Assembly (NCBI GenBank): GCA_937943625.1
Contig: CALEAD010000025.1
Span: 1 to 64,000, forward strand
Length of the DNA stretch: 64,000 bases
Reading direction: 5' to 3'
Source: an uncultured Anaerolineae bacterium
Lineage (GTDB): Bacteria; Chloroflexota; Anaerolineae; Promineifilales; Promineifilaceae
The notes under the pieces were generated by a model. The model did not search any database, was not told the origin of the DNA, and saw nothing but the letters and a program-made list of their open reading frames with translations. A program made the translations under genes and the position numbers. Positions 1-8,547 of the stretch are shown in pieces; positions within the stretch are counted from its first letter, which is position 1, and every line of letters starts with the position of its first letter.

Positions 1-475
1 CCTGCCACTATTGAGCAGGTTGTAAAGGTTCGACTTTTATTTTTGGCGATTTTTCATGAAATCGCTTCTGATTGTGCAAAACTTACGTTAACAGCATACT
101 CAGGTGTAAGGCTCAGTTATTGCCCTTTGCAGGGTTCAGAAGGGGGGCATCCCACCCAACCAGCCTGATTGTATCCTTCTTGCATACGCCATGCGCAGAA
201 GTCTCATTGAGCACAAACATGAGAGCCAGATAAATGGGCGAAATTGACAAAGGCAGGGGGGATGATATAATTTTCTCTGCTGTGTGGCCTTATCAGGTTG
301 TGTAGGCGTCGTTTGCAAAGGTAGCCCCCATATCGCTACCAGGATAAGTGGAAGTGGGAGTTTGCGGAGGGTCATTCTATGAACCAACTGGCAGCAAGAG
401 ATTTCCCCCACGCCAAACTAAATTGCGCGCTTTTCTGAGACTGTAAAACTCGGTTGAGCCTTTACCCACCTGCTT
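1..475. other. Intergenic stretch without a convincing gene
   Basis: No family-recognisable reading frame is seen on either strand. A 91-codon minus-strand frame at 136-411 has no strong ribosome binding site and an odd Cys/Pro/Leu-rich composition, so it was not called. The region is more AT-rich than the genes that follow and may be the tail of an upstream transcript that ends at the hairpin at 476-521. Confidence 0.4.
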
Positions 476-521
476 AACTCGGCCAACGCCAGCCAAAAAC
501 CGCTGTGATGGCCGAGTTTTT
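476..521 (+). terminator. Rho-independent terminator-like hairpin
   Basis: A perfect 10-bp inverted repeat, AACTCGGCCA (476-485) and TGGCCGAGTT (509-518), has a 23-nt loop and runs into a short T tract. It could end a transcript that enters from before the window. Confidence 0.5.
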
Positions 522-535
522 GTTTGAAATGCCGT

Positions 536-573
536 AACTACTAAGGCTTTCTGGAACTACTAAGGCTTTCTGG
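536..573. repeat. Perfect 19-bp tandem duplication
   Basis: The 19-mer beginning AACTACTAAGG and ending CTTTCTGG occurs twice back to back at 536-554 and 555-573. It lies between the terminator-like hairpin and the S1-protein leader. Function unknown. Confidence 0.8.
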
Positions 574-589
574 GAAAGTTTATTGATTA

Positions 590-638
590 GTTGGTTTGAT
601 GGTTGCTTCCCGGCCAACTAACCAACTCTCAAACCAAC
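590..638. repeat. GGTTGG-type inverted repeat upstream of the S1-domain gene
   Basis: GTTGGTTTGA (590-599) pairs perfectly with TCAAACCAAC (629-638), with further GGTTGG/CCAACC words between the arms. The hairpin would sit in the leader about 45 nt before the S1-protein start. Similar GGTTGG hairpins occur at 48679-48728 and 62189-62232, each also shortly before a gene start. Confidence 0.6.
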
Positions 639-684
639 CGGCGACCCGGTAGTTGCAAAATCCCACTGTGAAAGAGATTGATCA

Positions 685-1890
685 ATGTCAAACGAGGAAA
701 AAAGTTTTTTGGACCAAATGGAAGCGCTTCTTGAGCAACATGACTATGCTCAATTAGAAGTAGGAGACATTCGCCCCGGTATCATTGTAGCCAACACGCC
801 ACAAGGGTTGATTCTGGATCTGGGCGTGAAACGAGATGCCCTGGTTCCTCCTTCCGATTTGGCCAAGCTGGAGCCAGAAGAGCGAGAAGCATTGAAAGTC
901 AATGACGAGGTGTCCGTTTATATTGTGAACACCGATCAGCCAGATTCGCTCATTGCCTCCATCCACATGGCGCGCTTGAACCAGGATTGGATTGAAGCCG
1001 AAGAGCTGATGAAGAGCGGGCAAATCATTGAGGCCGAAATCATTGGTTACAATAAAGGTGGCGCGATTGTGCCCTATGGTCATCTGCGTGGTTTTGTGCC
1101 TATTTCCCATCTGGTAGATATTAGCCCAGGTATGAACGACCGCAAGCGGCAGCAGCGCCTGGCCAAACTGCGCGGCGAAAAACTACCCATGAAAGTGATT
1201 GAGGTAGATCGCCAACGCCGTCGCCTGGTGTTCTCACAGCGGGATGCGCAGAAAGAGTGGGAAGAAAAGCGCAAAGGAGAACTGTTAGCGCAGTTGCAGG
1301 AAGGGGATAGGCTAAAGGGGCGCGTCAGCGGGCTGCGTGACTTTGGCATTTTTGTGGATTTGGGCGGCGCCGACGGCCTGGTGCACATTTCTGAACTGGC
1401 CTGGCATCGCGTGGATCATCCGCGCGAAGTGGTGAAGGTGGGGGATGAGATCGAGGTGGTTGTGCTCAAGCTGGATCGCGCCGGTCAGCGCATCAGCCTC
1501 AGCCGCAAACGTCTGCTGGAAAATCCCTGGAGTTCGGTGGAGCGGCGTTACAAAGTGAATCAGCTCGTCGAAGGGACGATTACGCGCATTTTGGATTATG
1601 GCGCCTTTGCTGAGATTGAACCGGGTGTGGAAGGGCTACTGCACATGTCGCAACTGTCGCGTGGGAATGTAGAAAAGGTGCAAGAAGTGATTCAGGAAGG
1701 TGAAACGCACCTGCTGCGCATTGTCAGCATTGATCCACAGCGGCAGCGCATTGGCCTGAGCCTGAAAGCAGTGACAACGGCCGAACAGATTGAATGGATG
1801 GCGCAGCGTGAGGCAACGGCCGTTATCAAGCGTGAGCCTACAGATAAAAGTGCGGCCGCGCACGTAGCCGCGCATGCAGAGGAAGAGTAA
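685..1890 (+). CDS. rpsA: S1 RNA-binding domain protein (ribosomal protein S1-like)
   Basis: Probable ribosome-associated mRNA-binding protein of the S1 family, which helps 30S subunits engage mRNA. The 401 residues contain four S1 OB-fold repeats at about 25-96, 110-186, 203-275 and 292-363. The third and fourth are the most canonical ([40 protein letters not shown]). The acidic Ala-rich tail is probably disordered. Four repeats is shorter than the six-repeat proteobacterial S1 but usual for many other phyla. The ATG at 685 follows a GAAAGAGA stretch. infA lies 74 nt downstream on the same strand, which supports a translation role. The family is certain. Whether it is the main S1 or a paralogue cannot be told from this window. 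Confidence 0.9.
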   Translation: MSNEEKSFLDQMEALLEQHDYAQLEVGDIRPGIIVANTPQGLILDLGVKRDALVPPSDLAKLEPEEREALKVNDEVSVYIVNTDQPDSLIASIHMARLNQDWIEAEELMKSGQIIEAEIIGYNKGGAIVPYGHLRGFVPISHLVDISPGMNDRKRQQRLAKLRGEKLPMKVIEVDRQRRRLVFSQRDAQKEWEEKRKGELLAQLQEGDRLKGRVSGLRDFGIFVDLGGADGLVHISELAWHRVDHPREVVKVGDEIEVVVLKLDRAGQRISLSRKRLLENPWSSVERRYKVNQLVEGTITRILDYGAFAEIEPGVEGLLHMSQLSRGNVEKVQEVIQEGETHLLRIVSIDPQRQRIGLSLKAVTTAEQIEWMAQREATAVIKREPTDKSAAAHVAAHAEEE

Positions 1891-1964
1891 GAACACAGGA
1901 CGTGGAGTTTGGCGGGGGCGGAGCTGATTTGCTTGTACCTCCGTCGCTTCTTAATGGGCGGTTT

Positions 1965-2216
1965 ATGGCTGCAAAAGATGACAAAATTGAAGTTGAAGGC
2001 AAGGTAATAGAGCTGCTGCCAAACACCCAGTTCAAGGTAGAGCTTGATAATGGGCATCAGGTTCTTGCTTATCTGTCTGGGCGCATGCGCAAGTATTACA
2101 TTCGCATTTTATTGGGAGATCGCGTGCGCGTCGAGATGTCTGCCTATGATTTGGGGCGGGGGCGCATTACCTATCGCTATCGCAAGAATCGCGCTGCCGA
2201 AGAGGATGAAGAATAA
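1965..2216 (+). CDS. infA: Translation initiation factor IF-1
   Basis: IF-1 binds the 30S A site during initiation. The 83-residue product is a single S1-like OB fold with the family core [20 protein letters not shown], then [11 protein letters not shown], then [21 protein letters not shown] segment and an acidic tail follow. An upstream in-frame start at 1902 would add 21 residues not found in IF-1 proteins. The ATG at 1965, behind GGGCGG, gives the normal N-terminus ([12 protein letters not shown], compare E. coli MAKEDNIEMQG). It is probably co-transcribed with the S1-domain gene and ends before the hairpin at 2302. In other bacteria infA more often sits in the L36/S13 ribosomal cluster, so this location is unusual. 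Confidence 0.95.
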   Translation: MAAKDDKIEVEGKVIELLPNTQFKVELDNGHQVLAYLSGRMRKYYIRILLGDRVRVEMSAYDLGRGRITYRYRKNRAAEEDEE

Positions 2217-2301
2217 ATCGGCAGGCTAATAAAGGTCGGTCAGCACAATTGCCCTGCCACGCCGCCCTAATTGACATAACGACTGTACACAGCTTCTTCT
2301 G

Positions 2302-2333
2302 ACGCCACAGCACTTCGCCCTGTGGCGTTTTTG
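2302..2333 (+). terminator. Rho-independent terminator after infA
   Basis: ACGCCACAG (2302-2310) pairs with CTGTGGCGT (2320-2328), followed by TTTTT. It lies 85 nt after the infA stop and just before the convergent end of prmA. Confidence 0.85.
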
Positions 2334-2344
2334 TTTGTGGCCTG

Positions 2345-3289
2345 TTAACAAGCAGAAGGCCAGGCTGCTACCAAAGTAACCCAATCACGTTGAGTCAGGC
2401 GTTGACAAACAACACCACCTGCCTGCACCACGGCCGTTTCCACGTCGGTCGCTTGCTGTTCAATGATGCCGCTGAGAACGAGACGGCCGTTTGCCCCCAC
2501 ATAGGCCATCAGATCATGCTGCGTGAGCATCTCTATAATCACTGGCGCCAGGATGTTGACCACCACCACATCCCAGCCTGTTCGTGGCGCATCTTGCAGC
2601 GAACCTATTTTGGCCGTAAATTGGGCAGAAACCTGGTTTTGCGCGGCATTGGCAACGGCCGTTTGCACCGCGATGGCGTCCGTATCCACCCCAAGCACCG
2701 CTTGCGCCCCCAGCAGTGCCGCGGCAATGCCCAAAATACCCGATCCCGTGCCCACATCCAGCACACGCATGCCCGGCCGTACTAACTGCTCCAGCGCCTG
2801 CAGGCACATTTGCGTTGTGGGGTGCGTGCCCGTGCCAAATGCCATACCTGGGTCCAGCATCAGCACCACATCTTGCGCGCCCAATGGCAATCCTTGCGCC
2901 GCTGCCTGAGCTGCGGCTTCCTCTGGCGTTATCCACGTGGGGCGAATCCAAGTACGCTGCCCAATGCGAAACGGCCGATAATGCGCCTTCCATGCATTGG
3001 CCCAATCTTCTTCCTGCAGGGGACGAAAAACGGGTGCCGGTACCGGGTAAAGGCGATTGAGATGGTAGAGAATCTCTTCTATGCGCCGGCGCGTGGCGGG
3101 AGAATCTTGCTCTTCAGGCAGGTAAATTTTTACCGTCACCCACGGTTCCAGCGCCTCTTCTTCCAGGCTGTTTGCGTCCCCCTGCTGTTCCAGCACCACG
3201 CTATCCTGGTAGGCAAATGGGCGCAGCACCTCAGCCACCGCCTCGGCCGCTTCACCGTCCGTGCGCACGCTTACTTCTAGCCAATACAT
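2345..3289 (-). CDS. prmA: Ribosomal protein L11 methyltransferase
   Basis: PrmA is a SAM-dependent methyltransferase that trimethylates ribosomal protein L11 in the cytoplasm. The 314-residue length is typical. The N-terminal half is the L11-recognition region. The catalytic Rossmann domain shows FGTGTHPTTQ at 151-160, the SAM loop VLDVGTGSGILG at 176-187 and the PrmA-type NILAP motif at about 245-249. It is the last gene of the hrcA operon. Its ATG overlaps the dnaJ stop by one base (TAATG), indicating translational coupling. A dnaJ-prmA order is common in several phyla, so this is a standard heat-shock operon tail. Confidence 0.95.
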   Translation of the reverse strand: MYWLEVSVRTDGEAAEAVAEVLRPFAYQDSVVLEQQGDANSLEEEALEPWVTVKIYLPEEQDSPATRRRIEEILYHLNRLYPVPAPVFRPLQEEDWANAWKAHYRPFRIGQRTWIRPTWITPEEAAAQAAAQGLPLGAQDVVLMLDPGMAFGTGTHPTTQMCLQALEQLVRPGMRVLDVGTGSGILGIAAALLGAQAVLGVDTDAIAVQTAVANAAQNQVSAQFTAKIGSLQDAPRTGWDVVVVNILAPVIIEMLTQHDLMAYVGANGRLVLSGIIEQQATDVETAVVQAGGVVCQRLTQRDWVTLVAAWPSAC

Positions 3290-4443
3290 TATTGCCGCCC
3301 GAATACGTCACCTAGCGTTTCTTTGAGCTGTTCAAAAAAGCTGCGCTCCTGTGGGACGACCTCTTTGCCCAGCGTGCGCGCCAGTTCCTTGAACAGCCGC
3401 TTTTGCTCGTCTGTCAGCTTTTTGGGGATGACTACCTGGATGATCACGTGCTGATCGCCACGCCCAACATAACCGCCGCGCCCAGAGCGATCCAGATAGG
3501 GAACGCCGCGCCCGCGCAAGCGGAAGACTGTGCCAGATTGGGTGCCGGCAGGAATGGTGAGCGTCTCTTCGCCATCAAGCGTGGGGACGGTTATGTCATC
3601 CCCCAGGGCCGCTTGCGCCACGTTGATTTGTAGCTCCAGGAAGATGTCAGCATCGCGCCGCTGGAAGTATTCGTGCCGCTGCACGCCAATGACGACGTAC
3701 AGGTTGCCGGGCGGGCCGCCGTTGGCGCCAGGCCCCCCTTCGCCAGTGAGACGGATTTGTGTGTCGTTGTCTACCCCAGGCGGTATTTTGACTTTGAGGG
3801 TACGGGCGCGCTGCACTTGTTTATGGCCGTTGCACCCCTTACAAGGCTGCGTAATCACCTCCCCCGTGCCCTGACAGGTGGGGCAGGTCGAGACGTTGAC
3901 AAAAGAGCCGAGAATAGACTGCTGCACGCGCCGCACTTCGCCACTGCCGTTGCAAGTGGGGCAGCGTTGTGGCGTTGTGCCGGGTTCGGCGCCGGAACCG
4001 TTGCAGACACTACAGATTTCTGGTCGCGTGATCTCTATCTCTTTTTCGACGCCAAACACCGCTTCTGTAAAACTGATGGTCAGGTCATAGCGCAAATCGG
4101 CGCCACGGCGCGGCCCGCGGCGTCGTTGGCGTCCACCCAGGCCGCCGCCAAAAAACTCTTCAAAAATATCGGCAAAGCCACTAAAGCCGCTCTCGAAGCC
4201 GGAAAAGCCCGCGCCACCCTGCACGCCGGCATGGCCAAAGCGGTCATACGCGGCGCGCTTTTCATCGTCAGAGAGCACTTCATACGCTTCACTGATCTCC
4301 TTGAAGCGTTCGGCCGCCTCTTCTTCGCCGTTTACGTCGGGGTGATATTGACGCGCCAGACGGCGGTAAGCTTTTTTTAGCTCATCTTTGCTGGCGCTGC
4401 GGGCCACGCCCAGAACTTCGTAGTAGTCGCGTTTGTTGGCCAT
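3289..4443 (-). CDS. dnaJ: Chaperone protein DnaJ (Hsp40)
   Basis: DnaJ is a co-chaperone that delivers substrates to DnaK and stimulates its ATPase. The 384-residue protein has a J domain at 4-70 with the HPD triad at 34-36, a Gly/Phe-rich linker at about 75-105, and four zinc-binding repeats starting at Cys144, Cys161, Cys187 and Cys201. These are followed by the two C-terminal beta domains. The fourth repeat reads CKGCNGHK, so the last Gly of CxxCxGxG is Lys, a small deviation that keeps both cysteines. A hairpin with a U tract lies between dnaK and this gene and may lower dnaJ expression relative to dnaK. The ATG at 4443 gives the standard N-terminus ([12 protein letters not shown]). Confidence 0.97.
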   Translation of the reverse strand: MANKRDYYEVLGVARSASKDELKKAYRRLARQYHPDVNGEEEAAERFKEISEAYEVLSDDEKRAAYDRFGHAGVQGGAGFSGFESGFSGFADIFEEFFGGGLGGRQRRRGPRRGADLRYDLTISFTEAVFGVEKEIEITRPEICSVCNGSGAEPGTTPQRCPTCNGSGEVRRVQQSILGSFVNVSTCPTCQGTGEVITQPCKGCNGHKQVQRARTLKVKIPPGVDNDTQIRLTGEGGPGANGGPPGNLYVVIGVQRHEYFQRRDADIFLELQINVAQAALGDDITVPTLDGEETLTIPAGTQSGTVFRLRGRGVPYLDRSGRGGYVGRGDQHVIIQVVIPKKLTDEQKRLFKELARTLGKEVVPQERSFFEQLKETLGDVFGRQ

Positions 4444-4444
4444 A

Positions 4445-4480
4445 GAAAAAAGGTAGACCGATTTGCGTCAATCGGTCTAC
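4445..4480 (-). terminator. Attenuator-like hairpin between dnaK and dnaJ
   Basis: GTAGACCGAT and ATCGGTCTAC form a perfect 10-bp stem (4453-4462 with 4471-4480) with an 8-nt loop. Read on the minus strand it runs into CCTTTTTT, which is the form of an intrinsic terminator. It sits 2 nt before the dnaJ start codon and could give partial termination or mRNA processing, so that DnaK is made in excess of DnaJ. Confidence 0.7.
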
Positions 4481-4510
4481 AACACGTTACAAACTGTGAA
4501 ACAGGTGGTA

Positions 4511-6412
4511 TCAGGCGTCGCTGAATTCCCCTTCGATCACGTCCTCGTCGTGGCCGGATTTACGGCCGTTTGTACTGCCTGTCGTTGCACCACCGGCAGC
4601 CTGCTGTTCCTGCTGATACATGGCGGCGCCAGCCTGTTGCATCACCATTTGCAACTGCTCCATTGCCACGCGAATGGAGGCTGTATCCCCACCCGCCATC
4701 GCCGATTTCGTGGCGTCAATTTGGCTCTGCACGGCCACTTTTTGCGCTTCAGGCAGCGATTGCGCATTGTCGTGCAAGAATTTTTCGGCGCTATACACGG
4801 CCGAATCCGCCATATTTTTCGCCTCTACCGCTTCCTTCCGTTTCATATCTTCAGCGGCATGTTCTTCTGCGTCGCGCACCATGCGCTCAATTTCTTTCTC
4901 GCCCAGGCCGCTAGAAGGGATGATCTGCATCGCCTGCTGCCGCCCGGTCGCCTTGTCTTTGGCGCTGACGTGCAAGATACCGTCGGCGTTGATGTCAAAC
5001 GTTACCTCGATTTGCGGCACGCCGCGCGGTGCGGGGGGCAGCCCGTCGAGGATGAAGCGCCCCAGGCTCTTGTTGTCGGCCGCCATCGGCCGTTCCCCCT
5101 GTGTGACGTGAATTTCCACTTGCGTTTGCCCATCAGCGGCCGTAGAGAAAATCTGGCTCTTCTTTGTCGGAATGGTCGTGTTGCGTTCAATCAGGGGCGT
5201 GGCCACGCCGCCAAGCGTTTCTATGCCGAGGGTTAACGGTGTCACGTCGAGCAGCAGCACATCCTTCACGTCGCCACCGAGCACACCCGCCTGGATGGCT
5301 GCACCCAGCCCCACAACCTCATCGGGATTCACCCCTTTGTGCGGCTCGCGGCCAAAGAACTTCTTCACCGCTTCCTGAATGGCAGGCATGCGCGTCATGC
5401 CGCCTACCAGTACCACCTGCGTAATTTGCGCCGTCGTTAGCTTGGCGTCCTTTAGCGCCTGGCGACATGGCTCAATGGTGCGGCGAATCAGGTCTTCGGT
5501 AAGCTGCTCTAGCTTGGCGCGGGTCAGGGTCAGGTTCATGTGCTTAGGGCCGGTGGCATCTGCAGTGATGTAGGGCAGGTTGATTTCTGTTTGCATGGTG
5601 GTGGACAGCTCAATTTTTGCTTTTTCTGCCGCTTCGCGCAGCCGCTGTAAGGCCTGACGATCCTGGCGCAGGTCAATTCCTTCTTGCATCTTGAACTGCG
5701 CGGCCGCCCAATCAATAATTTTTTGATCAAAGTCGTCGCCGCCCAGGAAGGTGTCTCCGTTGGTGGATTTCACCTCAAAGACGCCGTCGCCTACCTCTAG
5801 AATGGAGATGTCGAACGTGCCGCCGCCCAGGTCGTAGACGGCAATGATCTCATCCTTGTTGTTGCCCAGCCCATAGGCCAGCGAGGAGGCGGTTGGCTCA
5901 TTGACGATACGCAGCACTTCCAGGCCGGCAATTTTGCCGGCGTCTTTGGTGGCTTGGCGCTGGCTGTCGTTAAAGTATGCGGGCACGGTGATGACGGCCT
6001 GTGTAATCGGCTGCCCCAGGAAGGCCTCGGCGTCGGTTTTGATTTTCTGCAAAATCATGGCCGAAATTTCGGGTGGGGAGTATTCACGCTCGTTCATGAC
6101 GACACGCACATCTCCATTGGGGGCTTTGCGCACCTGGTAGGGCACGTACTCTCTGGCGCGTACCACCTGTGGGTCGTCATATTTGCGTCCCATAAAGCGC
6201 TTCACGGAAAAGATGGTGTTTTCGGGGTTGATGACGGCCTGACGTTTCGCTACCTGGCCAACCAGGCGTTCGCCGGTTTTGGGATTGACGGCGACAACGG
6301 AGGGAAAGAGGCGGCTGCCTTCGGCACTGGGGATGACGGTGGGTTCGCCGCCTTCCATCACGGCCGCTACGGAGTTTGTGGTTCCCAGATCAATACCAAT
6401 TATTTTGCCCAT
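4511..6412 (-). CDS. dnaK: Chaperone protein DnaK (Hsp70)
   Basis: This is the ATP-dependent Hsp70 chaperone, working with the DnaJ and GrpE encoded on either side. The 633 residues show the N-terminal phosphate loop GIDLGTTNS, the second ATPase signature [13 protein letters not shown], and the third signature [14 protein letters not shown]. The [14 protein letters not shown] linker and start of the peptide-binding domain follow. The lid is Gln/Ala-rich and ends EGEFSDA. The ATG at 6412 is preceded by GAGAGGAAAA. It is 70 nt downstream of grpE in the hrcA-grpE-dnaK-dnaJ-prmA operon and should be heat-induced through CIRCE and HrcA. Confidence 0.98.
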   Translation of the reverse strand: MGKIIGIDLGTTNSVAAVMEGGEPTVIPSAEGSRLFPSVVAVNPKTGERLVGQVAKRQAVINPENTIFSVKRFMGRKYDDPQVVRAREYVPYQVRKAPNGDVRVVMNEREYSPPEISAMILQKIKTDAEAFLGQPITQAVITVPAYFNDSQRQATKDAGKIAGLEVLRIVNEPTASSLAYGLGNNKDEIIAVYDLGGGTFDISILEVGDGVFEVKSTNGDTFLGGDDFDQKIIDWAAAQFKMQEGIDLRQDRQALQRLREAAEKAKIELSTTMQTEINLPYITADATGPKHMNLTLTRAKLEQLTEDLIRRTIEPCRQALKDAKLTTAQITQVVLVGGMTRMPAIQEAVKKFFGREPHKGVNPDEVVGLGAAIQAGVLGGDVKDVLLLDVTPLTLGIETLGGVATPLIERNTTIPTKKSQIFSTAADGQTQVEIHVTQGERPMAADNKSLGRFILDGLPPAPRGVPQIEVTFDINADGILHVSAKDKATGRQQAMQIIPSSGLGEKEIERMVRDAEEHAAEDMKRKEAVEAKNMADSAVYSAEKFLHDNAQSLPEAQKVAVQSQIDATKSAMAGGDTASIRVAMEQLQMVMQQAGAAMYQQEQQAAGGATTGSTNGRKSGHDEDVIEGEFSDA

Positions 6413-6482
6413 GTTGTTTTCCTCTCAGGTGTGTAAAGGCCTGACTGGCGACAAAGCCTATCAGGCGTGCGAATTTTTTGGT

Positions 6483-7031
6483 TTATGCGGCTACGTATAC
6501 CAGGGCGGGACGGATGATGCGGTCACCCAGCCGGTACCCTTTTTGCACTTCGCGTGTGACGGTTCCGCTGGCATATTCGCTGCCTTCTTCAGGCATGATC
6601 GCCTCGTGTAGGGTCGGATCGAAAGGCTGGCCAACGGCCGTAATCGGCGTGACTTTGAATGTTTCCAGCAGATTGTTGAGCTTGCGCTGCACCAGCAAAA
6701 TGCCCTCGAACCAGGGGTCGCTACTTGTGGCTGGCGGCACAGTGGCAATGGCGCGCTCGAAATCGTCGAGAATAGGTAGCAAATTGGTTATCACGTCGGC
6801 CGTGGCGTTTTGGTATGCTTCGGCGCGCTGTTTTTCAAACCGCTTGCGCGCGTTGGCAAATTCGGCCTGCGCACGCAGCCAGCCATCCAGATTTTTGGCG
6901 GCCTCTTCTCTGGCAGCAGCCAGTTCGGCCGCGAGCTGGGCTTCTGCGGTCAGGTTAGATTCGTCGTCAGCTGTAGGCTCAGCAACGGCCGTTGCTACTT
7001 GCTGTGGGGTCGTCAATTCTTCGTCACTCAC
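6483..7031 (-). CDS. grpE: Nucleotide exchange factor GrpE
   Basis: GrpE releases ADP from DnaK. The protein has an acidic disordered N-terminus, a long coiled coil (about residues 35-90 with heptads such as ELAAAREEAAKNLDGWLRAQ) and the C-terminal beta wing that contacts DnaK (QPFDPTLHEAIMPEEGSEYA, then the RIIRPALVYVA end). The GTG at 7031 is preferred because GAGGGA lies 7 nt before it. This start overlaps the hrcA stop by 8 nt. An ATG at 7046 would add five residues but has no evident ribosome binding site. Confidence 0.93.
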   Translation of the reverse strand: MSDEELTTPQQVATAVAEPTADDESNLTAEAQLAAELAAAREEAAKNLDGWLRAQAEFANARKRFEKQRAEAYQNATADVITNLLPILDDFERAIATVPPATSSDPWFEGILLVQRKLNNLLETFKVTPITAVGQPFDPTLHEAIMPEEGSEYASGTVTREVQKGYRLGDRIIRPALVYVAA

Positions 7032-8085
7032 AATTTTTTCCCTCATTCAGATTAGATTCTAGCGCAGGTGTGCCCAGGTAATAATCACCTAAAAAACTGC
7101 TCATCAATTCGGCCACGTAGCGCACGGCGGCCACATTGCGCGCATAAGGCATGCGCATGGGGCCGATGACGCCAATGGTGCCGCTGAACTGCTCAATCAC
7201 ACCATAGCGCGAGAGAATGATGGTACAATCTTTTAGCTCTTCCCAGCGCCCCTCGCCGCCAATGACCACTTGCACCCCTTGCAGCCCTGGGCTCTGCGTT
7301 TCGCTGAGGACGTTTGCCAGCAGGGTGCGCTCTTCCAGCAGGCGCACGGCCGCGCGCGTACCCTCATGTTCTAGAATGTTCATCACGCCATCGCGGTAAA
7401 GGTCGCTAAACGGCCGTTCGTCGGCACGGCGCAGACTATCGAGCACCAGGCGCGTCACTTCATATTCCAGCGCGTCCAGGTAATGCAGGCGCGCGGCAAT
7501 ATCGTCCTGGGTCGCATTGTCAAACAGAGTATTCAGCCGGTCAGCCGCCATGCTCAACCGCGCCTGTGGCAGCGGCTCCGCCAGCGTCAGCATTTGCTGT
7601 TGCACCTCACCACCAAACAAGACCAAAATCATCAGCACCAGCCGCCCCTGGGTAGAGATAAGCTCAATGTGCCGGAAGCGATTCGGGCGGGGCTGTGGCG
7701 CGGTAACCAGGCTGGCGCCCTGCGACGTGCGCGCCAGAATGGCGGCCGCCAGGCGCATCCATTGCGTAATGTCCAGCCGTGCCTGGTGGAACTGATGGCT
7801 GATCATTTGCTGCTCTTCATAAGGCAAATGAAAATCGCGCAGCAGCTTGTGCACAAAGTAACGGTAGCCCATTTCCGTGGGGATACGCCCGGCAGATGTG
7901 TGTAGCTGCGTGATGTAGCCATATTCTGTCAGCACCATCATCTCATTGCGCACCGTGGCCGAACTCATGTCTAGGGCAAACGCTTCAACCAGCGTTTTAG
8001 AGCCGACAGGACGGCCGGTTTCGATGTGGCTGCGTACCACCAGCGCCAAAATTTGCTGTTGCCTTTCGCTTAGTTCCGGAAACAT
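7024..8085 (-). CDS. hrcA: Heat-inducible transcription repressor HrcA
   Basis: HrcA binds CIRCE operators and represses class I heat-shock genes. Its folding depends on GroE chaperones in the species studied. The 353 residues begin with a winged helix (LSERQQQILALVVRSHIETG, then RPVGSKTLVEAF and SSATVRNEMMVLTEYGYI). A GAF-like middle domain and the family C-terminus follow, including TIGVIGPMRMPYARNVAAV near residue 310. It is the first gene of the operon, and a CIRCE site lies 66 nt upstream of its start, so it should be autoregulated. It overlaps grpE. Confidence 0.97.
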   Translation of the reverse strand: MFPELSERQQQILALVVRSHIETGRPVGSKTLVEAFALDMSSATVRNEMMVLTEYGYITQLHTSAGRIPTEMGYRYFVHKLLRDFHLPYEEQQMISHQFHQARLDITQWMRLAAAILARTSQGASLVTAPQPRPNRFRHIELISTQGRLVLMILVLFGGEVQQQMLTLAEPLPQARLSMAADRLNTLFDNATQDDIAARLHYLDALEYEVTRLVLDSLRRADERPFSDLYRDGVMNILEHEGTRAAVRLLEERTLLANVLSETQSPGLQGVQVVIGGEGRWEELKDCTIILSRYGVIEQFSGTIGVIGPMRMPYARNVAAVRYVAELMSSFLGDYYLGTPALESNLNEGKNCE

Positions 8086-8100
8086 GGCTTAATTCACAGA

Positions 8101-8131
8101 GACCTGACAAGTTTATCAGACCTGTCAGGTC
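8101..8131 (-). other. Leader hairpin of the hrcA operon
   Basis: GACCTGACA (8101-8109) and TGTCAGGTC (8123-8131) form a 9-bp stem in the 5' leader, immediately before the hrcA start region. There is no U tract, so it is not a terminator. It may stabilise the mRNA or modulate hrcA translation. Confidence 0.5.
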
Positions 8132-8150
8132 TTTGCTCTTGCTATTTGTC

Positions 8151-8177
8151 GTAGCACTCTATACACGAGAGTGCTAA
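8151..8177. promoter_or_regulatory. CIRCE operator (HrcA binding site)
   Basis: GTAGCACTC - 9 nt - GAGTGCTAA matches the CIRCE consensus TTAGCACTC-N9-GAGTGCTAA in 17 of 18 arm positions. It lies about 15 nt downstream of the -10 box of the minus-strand promoter, the usual CIRCE position near the transcription start. Confidence 0.97.
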
Positions 8178-8192
8178 AGCGTGACTTCTCGT

Positions 8193-8221
8193 ATCATAGC
8201 ATGGGCAAAAATAAGCGTCAA
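8193..8221 (-). promoter_or_regulatory. Sigma-70-type promoter of the hrcA operon
   Basis: On the minus strand, -35 TTGACG (8216-8221), a 17-nt spacer and -10 TATGAT (8193-8198). The CIRCE operator follows directly downstream. Confidence 0.85.
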
Positions 8222-8240
8222 ATAAGAGGAACGTTAGATC

Positions 8241-8445
8241 AGTAATTCTAAATGTAGAAAAATGCCAATGAATCAGCTAAAGGCGGCACACTGCCCGGCC
8301 ACTCTTTTCCGCTTGTTTGTGTCAGGTCAATGAGCTGACAAATGAGTGCCCCTATTCCCCAACCCTCTTTCCCACCGGGGGAAGGGGCAGGGGTGGGGGG
8401 CTTTGTTGAATAGTCAAGGTGATAGCTCGTATATTTAGAATTGCT
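8241..8445. repeat. MITE-like intergenic element with CAGCAATTCT-type ends
   Basis: AGTAATTCTAAAT (8241-8253) and ATTTAGAATTGCT (8433-8445) are inverted ends matching in 12 of 13 bases. They resemble the ends of the 54358-54531 element. The interior differs from the other copies: it has no GACCGC words but holds a G/C-rich stem region near 8351-8401. Nothing else was recognised in the gap 8222-8547. Confidence 0.55.
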
Positions 8446-8547
8446 GGTTGCGCAAAATAGGGCTTGGCAAAAGGCAAAAATCCTTAACTTGCAAGCGATG
8501 CACTACATTGAGAATTGCTGACGTTAGATGGGGCAAATAGCCAGCTG

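Noticed and set aside
136-411. Minus-strand frame of 91 codons in the first intergenic stretch
   Set aside because: No ribosome binding site, odd Cys/Pro/Leu composition, no family resemblance, and it stands alone in an AT-rich non-coding region.
3673-4380. Plus-strand frame of 235 codons opposite dnaJ
   Set aside because: Antisense of DnaJ, whose J domain, zinc repeats and reading are unambiguous.
8346-8401. G/C-rich inverted stretch in the 8.2-8.5 kb gap as a terminator
   Set aside because: Pairing is imperfect, there is no T tract on either strand and no gene ends next to it.
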